This document shows positions 59,141 to 64,000 of a DNA stretch of 64,000 bases, piece by piece (position 1 is the stretch's first letter; each line of letters opens with the position of its first letter). Source of the stretch: Bacteroidales bacterium (lineage in GTDB: Bacteria > Bacteroidota > Bacteroidia > Bacteroidales > F082); NCBI GenBank assembly GCA_024400425.1, contig JAKSMV010000009.1:1-64000 (forward strand), read 5' to 3'. The position numbers were made by a program, and so were the translations under genes. Below the pieces are notes generated by a model that saw nothing but the letters and a program-made list of their open reading frames with translations, was not told the origin of the DNA and ran no database searches.

Positions 59141-62100
59141 ATGAATGCAAACGCAGCTTTTCGTGTTTACCAAGCCTCGGCAGGCTCGGGAAAAACCTAT
59201 ACACTCGTCAAGGAATATTTGAAGCTTTGCCTGAAAAGCGAAGCCCATGTGAATAATTTCAAGACGATTCTTGCCATGACCTTCACCAATGCCGCTGCCA
59301 ACGAGATGAAGGAACGCATTGTGAGCGACTTGAACAATATCATCAACAGTACCGAAGCGAAAGGAATAGAGGCGGATTTGACCCATGAATTGGAAATCGA
59401 CGATGCGCAACTGAAGCATAATGCCCAACTGCTGCTCCAATCTATCATACACGATTACAGCAGTTTCTGCGTATGCACTATCGATGCCTTCGTGCAAAAA
59501 CTTTCTCGCTCTTTCGCCCACGACTTGGGACTCTCGTCGCAATATATGGTGAGCATCGACGGAAAGGAAATGTCGAATGCCGTTGTGGAAAGCCTTGGCT
59601 CGCAAATCAGCGACGACAATGACTTCTTGGCTAAAATTGTCACCGACTTCTGCAAAAACCAGTTCGACAGCGACCATTCCAGCAACCTGGAGGAAAAGTT
59701 GGGATCTTTTGTCGTAAAGCTTATGACCGAAAAGGCCTACCAACGCGACGAAAACAACAATATCCACAATTTGGAACAGTATGAAGAAACATTGGATTTC
59801 CTGAACAAGAAGACGGAAATTTTTGAGACGAAAATTAAAAAATATGTTTCTGATTATAAAGCTATTGAAGCGAAATACCAACTTACTGATGCGGATTGCT
59901 ATCAAGGCGTAAAAGGTGTGGCATCGTTTATTAGAAAACTGGCAAAAAAGGAGTACGACTTGCCCAAAAGTTATTATGATACAGTTGTCGAAACGGGAAA
60001 ATGGTATTCGGCTGCGGGGCAAAAGCGTTTCGGAAAGGCTGAATTGGAAACCATCAGGGACGAGTTTCTTGCCATTTTGGTGCCATTGAAAGAAACCATT
60101 ACATCGGATTATCCCGCTTATCTTTTCTATAGCTCGCAACGTAAATTGTTGTGCATGTATGCTTTGCGAGCCAAGATCCGTGAGGAGTTCCAAAAGATTT
60201 CTGACGAAGACGAAATTGTCCATATTTCGGAATTCAACAAACTGATTAACAATGTGCTGGGCGACTATTCAGTGCCTTTCATCTACGAAAGGGTGGGCGA
60301 GACGTATCGTCACGTTTTTGTCGATGAGTTTCAGGACACTTCCGTCATGCAATGGCAAAACCTGCTTCCTCTGATCGACAACGGCCTCTCGACCGACTCG
60401 ATGAGTATGATTGTGGGCGACGGCAAGCAGTCGATTTACCGCTTCCGTAGTGGCGAAGTGGGACAATTGGTGAGCCTCCCTGAAATCTTCGCTTTGCCTG
60501 ACGATGAACGTCAAAAATACTTTGAGCAATATCAAGACAATCTGAAGGCACATTTTGGTTTCACCCAACTTGGCACCAATCGGCGTTCGTTCCAGAATAT
60601 CATCAAGTTCAACAACGATTTCTTCGAAAAGACTTACACGAAACTTTCGGCGGAGCACCAACGCGTGTATGTTGACCAATGTAACAAGTATGGAAAGAAA
60701 GTGTCGGTGTTCCAAGAGACTTCCAAACCAGAAGAAGGCTTCGTGCAGATGCAACTCTATGACCCCAAAGACAAGGATTTCTGCAATGTCGCCATCGAAA
60801 ACCTCATCAACGAACTTCTTGAAAAAGGATATGACTATGGCGACATCGCCATCTTGACGCGTAAGGCAGCTTTTGGCTCGTCGATTGCCAACTACTTGAA
60901 CAGCAAAAATATACCTGTCGTTTCGCACGACTCCATTCTGCTGAAATCGTCAGATAAGGTGCGGCTTTTGGTGAACACCTTGCGTTACTTCATCGAAAAG
61001 AGCAACACTGCAGTAGTGGCCAACGAGATTTACTTGTGGCATTTGGTGAACGACAAGGATTTCTCAGGCAATGTGTCGGGAATGTTCAACCAAGTGAATG
61101 CCATTGCCCGAGGCGAGACCGACCTCGAAACGGTTCTCGGCATTGGTGATCCGGGCTTGCTGTCGGGTGTCATGGCGAAGGCTACTTGCCTCTACGACCT
61201 TTGCGCCTCGTTGGTCCGGATTTTCGGTTTCGATGCCATTGACGATGCTTTCCTCAATTCCTTCATGGAAGAAGTGTTCAAATGGCAAAATGGTGTTAGG
61301 GAGAGCATCATCGACTTCCTCGATTTCTGGGGTAAGAAGCAGAACATACTTTCTATTGAATCGGTTGGCACCAATGCTGTCAATATCATGACGATACACA
61401 AGTCGAAAGGCTTGCAGTTCCCTGTGGTGATTTATCCTAAGGCCATTGTTGACCTTGATGAGCGCATACAGGGAAATTCAAATTCGGAAGAAGTGTGGGT
61501 GAAGCCTGAGGATTTAGGTTTCGAAGCCATCCCAAATCTCGAAAAGGTGCTTCTGAGCTTGGATAAAAAAGTGAAATTGATGGGAGAAAAAGCTATAGCC
61601 ATTTCTGAAAATGACGACAATGGCAACAGATTGGACAACCTGAACCTACTTTATGTTGCCTTCACGCGTGCCATCCAACGGCTTTATGTTCTTGCAGAAG
61701 ATAATGACAGTCAGAATCTTATCAAGGATTACATGCAATTCGACCCTCTGCCAGAAGGCATGAAGTTGATGGAAGATGGCAAGTTGCTCCAGTTTGGCAA
61801 TCCCGATTTCGACAAGCCTAAGGAAAGTGAGAAGAAACACGATGATGTGGTGACGTTCGGCAAGACTGACGATGATTTGGCTTCGTGCGACTGGTTCTCG
61901 AAAATCGATGTCGATTCCGACCCGACCATGCTTTGGATGTCGCCCGACGACAAACTGTCGCCTTCCGAATGGGGCGAACTGGTGCACGAGATGCTCTCAA
62001 AGATTGCGACCGCTGATGATATTGACCGTGCCTTGCAACCGTATATTTTAGAAGGCGTCATCGATGAAGAAACTTTCATGATGTTGAAAGACAAGATGAT

Positions 62101-62398
62101 GCAGATGATGGCAGACCCCATCGTCGGCAAGGCCTTTGCCAAAGAAGCACGTGTGAAAAACGAATGCGAAATCCTTTCTGACGGAAAGATTTTGCGTCCC
62201 GACCGTTATGCCGAACTGCCTGACGAAATCATCCTTCTCGACTATAAGACAGGAAAAAAAGACCCGAAGCACCATCGCCAACTGAAAGACTACATTGTAG
62301 CGTTGCGCGAGATGGTACAGAAAGACATCCACGCCTATCTTGTATATCTTGCCGAGCCTATCGAAGTGGAAGAGGTGGTGATGGATACGTTGTTTTGA
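59141..62398 (+). CDS. UvrD/Rep-family helicase-nuclease (AddA/RecB-like)
   Basis: In this 1,085-residue protein the SF1 helicase motifs are I ASAGSGKTYTLV (12-23), Ia AMTFTNAAANEM (about 46-57), II VFVDEFQDTSVMQW, III GDGKQSIYRFR, IV-V NRRSFQNI and MTIHKSKGLQFPVVI, and VI LLYVAFTRA. The C-terminal PD-(D/E)XK nuclease domain has RPDRYAELPDEIILLDYKTGK and the following QLKDY. It is the AddA/RecB-type half of a double-strand-break resection enzyme; in Bacteroidota the AddB-like partner is often next to it. Here the next gene is a minus-strand unknown, so the partner must be elsewhere. Confidence 0.88.
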   Translation: MNANAAFRVYQASAGSGKTYTLVKEYLKLCLKSEAHVNNFKTILAMTFTNAAANEMKERIVSDLNNIINSTEAKGIEADLTHELEIDDAQLKHNAQLLLQSIIHDYSSFCVCTIDAFVQKLSRSFAHDLGLSSQYMVSIDGKEMSNAVVESLGSQISDDNDFLAKIVTDFCKNQFDSDHSSNLEEKLGSFVVKLMTEKAYQRDENNNIHNLEQYEETLDFLNKKTEIFETKIKKYVSDYKAIEAKYQLTDADCYQGVKGVASFIRKLAKKEYDLPKSYYDTVVETGKWYSAAGQKRFGKAELETIRDEFLAILVPLKETITSDYPAYLFYSSQRKLLCMYALRAKIREEFQKISDEDEIVHISEFNKLINNVLGDYSVPFIYERVGETYRHVFVDEFQDTSVMQWQNLLPLIDNGLSTDSMSMIVGDGKQSIYRFRSGEVGQLVSLPEIFALPDDERQKYFEQYQDNLKAHFGFTQLGTNRRSFQNIIKFNNDFFEKTYTKLSAEHQRVYVDQCNKYGKKVSVFQETSKPEEGFVQMQLYDPKDKDFCNVAIENLINELLEKGYDYGDIAILTRKAAFGSSIANYLNSKNIPVVSHDSILLKSSDKVRLLVNTLRYFIEKSNTAVVANEIYLWHLVNDKDFSGNVSGMFNQVNAIARGETDLETVLGIGDPGLLSGVMAKATCLYDLCASLVRIFGFDAIDDAFLNSFMEEVFKWQNGVRESIIDFLDFWGKKQNILSIESVGTNAVNIMTIHKSKGLQFPVVIYPKAIVDLDERIQGNSNSEEVWVKPEDLGFEAIPNLEKVLLSLDKKVKLMGEKAIAISENDDNGNRLDNLNLLYVAFTRAIQRLYVLAEDNDSQNLIKDYMQFDPLPEGMKLMEDGKLLQFGNPDFDKPKESEKKHDDVVTFGKTDDDLASCDWFSKIDVDSDPTMLWMSPDDKLSPSEWGELVHEMLSKIATADDIDRALQPYILEGVIDEETFMMLKDKMMQMMADPIVGKAFAKEARVKNECEILSDGKILRPDRYAELPDEIILLDYKTGKKDPKHHRQLKDYIVALREMVQKDIHAYLVYLAEPIEVEEVVMDTLF

Positions 62399-62418
62399 AG
62401 AAAATCAAAACGGAGTTT

Positions 62419-62988
62419 TTATCTTTTGATGATTTCGCACAATCCGTCCTTGTTGCCAACCACAAAATCGACGGGCGCATTGTCGCCTTGCACAAGGTTG
62501 ACGATGTAAAGCGGTTCGTTGAGGATGAAAAACGAGCAACTGAAGGTGTTTCCAACTTTGAGTTTGGAGTTTTCTGCTTTCTCGACGATGAAACGCCCTT
62601 CGCCTAAATAACGGAAAACGCAATGTCGGTTGGGTTTCCACGAAACTTCAACGTGTTCGTTTTCATGGAGTTCTGCTACATCAATGTGTGGCGAGCATAC
62701 CCAATTAGATTGCACTTCGTTGTTTTCGGAAAGATGCTTCAAAAATGCGTCCCAATCTTTGAATCCGATGAAATTGGATAGGATGCGCAAGGTGCTCTCG
62801 CGCGTCGTGTCGGCACCGTCGATGTAGCCCCAAAGCCGTTTCAGGGTGGTTGGACTCATGGTTTCGTGAGTGCGTTCCCAAATAATGCCGCTGAGGAAAA
62901 TGAAATCGGCAGGTGTTTTCATCTTTCGCCCGATGGATTCTTCAATGATGTGGCGCAATTCTGCAATTTCCGGACTTGTCTTGTTCAT
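62419..62988 (-). CDS. Unrecognised protein, possible helix-turn-helix N-terminus
   Basis: The start is the ATG at 62988 (MNKTSPEIAELRHIIEESIG), giving 189 residues. The N-terminal 90 residues are helical and carry a segment like a small DNA-binding or death-fold helical domain (TPADFIFLSGIIWERTHETMSPTTLKRLWGYIDGADTTRESTLRILSNFIGF). The C-terminal half looks like a beta-barrel of the OB or PAS-like kind (VEVSWKPNRHCVFRYLGEGRFIVEKAENSKLKVGNTFSCSFFIL). Proteins of this N-terminal pattern are frequent in Bacteroidota; I cannot name the family with confidence. It is convergent with the helicase gene, 20 bp apart, and divergent from the kinase. Confidence 0.6.
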   Translation of the reverse strand: MNKTSPEIAELRHIIEESIGRKMKTPADFIFLSGIIWERTHETMSPTTLKRLWGYIDGADTTRESTLRILSNFIGFKDWDAFLKHLSENNEVQSNWVCSPHIDVAELHENEHVEVSWKPNRHCVFRYLGEGRFIVEKAENSKLKVGNTFSCSFFILNEPLYIVNLVQGDNAPVDFVVGNKDGLCEIIKR

Positions 62989-63077
62989 TTTTTGAATTTT
63001 GCTGCAAAGATGCGGCAATTTTTTTAGAAAACTTGTGGTTCTTGTTGGTTCTTTTGGAAGAACACGGATTTTTCAGA

Positions 63078-63105
63078 TTTGCACGGACAATTTTTTATAA
63101 TTTTG
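63078..63105 (+). promoter_or_regulatory. Promoter of the kinase gene
   Basis: A TTTG (63078-63081) and a TAATTTTG (63098-63105) lie 16 bp apart, slightly short for the usual spacing, and 15 bp before the ATG at 63121. Confidence 0.4.
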
Positions 63106-63120
63106 CAGAAAAGATTTGCA

Positions 63121-64000
63121 ATGGAAGATAACACATCAACATCAGGCATCGTTCAGAATGAATTCATTTCGCACGAGGAATCGCTATCGTCGTACACCGA
63201 AATCACTTGTCGCGGTTTCAACAGCATTTATAAGGTGAAACAACACGGCAAATGGTTCATCAAGAAAGGCTTAAAGCCAGAATTTGTCAATCAGAAAATC
63301 TATGTCGAACTGCTGAAAAAGGAGTACGACCTTACGGCACAACTCGAACATCCGAACATCGTCAGGGTTTACGACAAAGAAAACGACCCGAAAATCGGCC
63401 CATGCATCGTGATGGAATATGTTGATGGTTTGTCATTGGATGCTTTTCTGGCCACCAATCCCGATATGCAAGTCAGGAAACGCATTGTGAATCAGTTTCT
63501 TGACGCAATGTGCTATTATCACGCCAAGCAAATTGTCCATCGCGATCTGAAACCAAGCAATGTGTTGGTGACGCGCAATGGTAATAATTTGAAAATCATA
63601 GATTTCGGTCTTTCCGATGCCGACAGCTTCGCCATCCTGAAGCAGCCGGCAGGCACACCGAAATATGCTGCGCCCGAACAGATGCAGCCTGAAGTGAAAA
63701 TTGATGGCCGGGCCGACATTTACGCTTTCGGCAAGTTGCTACAGATGATTTTCCCAAACCGTTACAAAAGCATTGCCGCGAAGTGTTTGCAGGAAGACCG
63801 CGAAAAGCGTTGGAAAAACGCCGAGGCTTTGCGAAAGGCTTTCGCACGTCGTCAGGAAAGGGCGCGCAAATTGCCGCTGTTGCTTTGTGCTTGCCTTGCT
63901 GTCGGCTCGCTGGCTTGGGCTTTGTCGCGCCCGAATGATACGGTGGTGGTTGAAAGACAGGCGGAAGGCTTTACTGCCGAGCAACAATCCTATTTGGATG
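63121..64000 (+). CDS. Ser/Thr protein kinase with membrane anchor (runs off right edge)
   Basis: 293 codons are visible and the frame stays open. The kinase domain (about 20-245) has ITCRGFNSIYKV in place of a full glycine loop, the ATP lysine in KWFIKKG (48 or 49), HRDLKPSN at 140-147, DFG at 161-163 and APE at 184-186. It is a complete Hanks-type catalytic core apart from the reduced Gly loop. A juxtamembrane basic stretch is followed by a transmembrane helix (LPLLLCACLAVGSLAWALS, 251-269) and the start of an extracytoplasmic part. Such PKN-type kinases phosphorylate serine or threonine; targets here are unknown. Sequence past 64000 is needed for the sensor part. Confidence 0.85.
   Translation, partial: MEDNTSTSGIVQNEFISHEESLSSYTEITCRGFNSIYKVKQHGKWFIKKGLKPEFVNQKIYVELLKKEYDLTAQLEHPNIVRVYDKENDPKIGPCIVMEYVDGLSLDAFLATNPDMQVRKRIVNQFLDAMCYYHAKQIVHRDLKPSNVLVTRNGNNLKIIDFGLSDADSFAILKQPAGTPKYAAPEQMQPEVKIDGRADIYAFGKLLQMIFPNRYKSIAAKCLQEDREKRWKNAEALRKAFARRQERARKLPLLLCACLAVGSLAWALSRPNDTVVVERQAEGFTAEQQSYLD

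Noticed and set aside
59081..60223. 380-codon minus-strand frame opposite the helicase
   Set aside because: It lies antisense to conserved helicase motifs and shows no recognisable domain.

Overview
The window looks like a chromosomal segment of a member of the Bacteroidales (Bacteroidota). The signs are -7 elements of the TAnnTTTG type in front of many genes, an Oar-like TonB-dependent receptor, a secreted leucine-rich-repeat protein with a type IX secretion C-terminal sorting domain, DUF6266 proteins, and a housekeeping gene set (rlmD, aroE, mutL, glmM, tsaD, dgt, tamB) typical of the group. Species cannot be told from this.

Layout. 1-1.1 kb: the N-terminal part of a tyrosine recombinase running off the left edge, followed by a 3' fragment of tRNA-Val, which looks like one end of an integrative element lying to the left. 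1.2-6.1 kb: a minus-strand operon with two DRTGG proteins, a PHP phosphoesterase, two GHKL ATPase proteins and a [FeFe]-hydrogenase-like iron-sulfur protein with all H-cluster cysteines. It resembles a redox-sensing module. It is interrupted between its first DRTGG gene and the PHP gene by a four-helix-bundle (S23/Avd-like) gene sitting between two long octamer repeat arrays. 6.2-9 kb: a DUF6266 gene, an unrecognised gene and a long non-coding stretch. 9.1-24.5 kb: an AT-rich defence island with a complete-looking type 4 BREX operon (brxP-brxC-pglZ-brxL), two small accessory proteins that share an N-terminal motif, an AlbA/GHKL-type ATPase, two exported proteins with a shared leader, and a WYL regulator.

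25-36 kb: a second DUF6266 gene, the LRR protein, an L-serine dehydratase with an unusual N-terminal extension, a subtilisin-like protease, a lipoprotein, rlmD and a DUF4143 ATPase preceded by three spaced palindromes. 36.5-44.7 kb: a TPR-export protein-aroE operon, a GH127-like glycosidase and a TonB-dependent receptor. 45-51.3 kb: a plus-strand run of small protein, mutL, two rhomboids, an EEP-family phosphohydrolase and a phosphohexomutase. 51.3-54.6 kb: a PfkB kinase, dgt and tsaD on minus. 54.6-64 kb: tamB (probably starting at ATT), a UvrD/AddA-like helicase-nuclease, a small unknown gene and the start of a Ser/Thr kinase.

One recurring theme is worth attention. Three unrelated genes (four-helix-bundle, AlbA-type ATPase, DUF4143 ATPase) each lie beside their own private family of short repeats, and REP-like palindromes sit inside or next to several short-repeat arrays. 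Together with the type 4 BREX island these are the most promising leads. All family assignments come from reading motifs by eye; no database search was possible.
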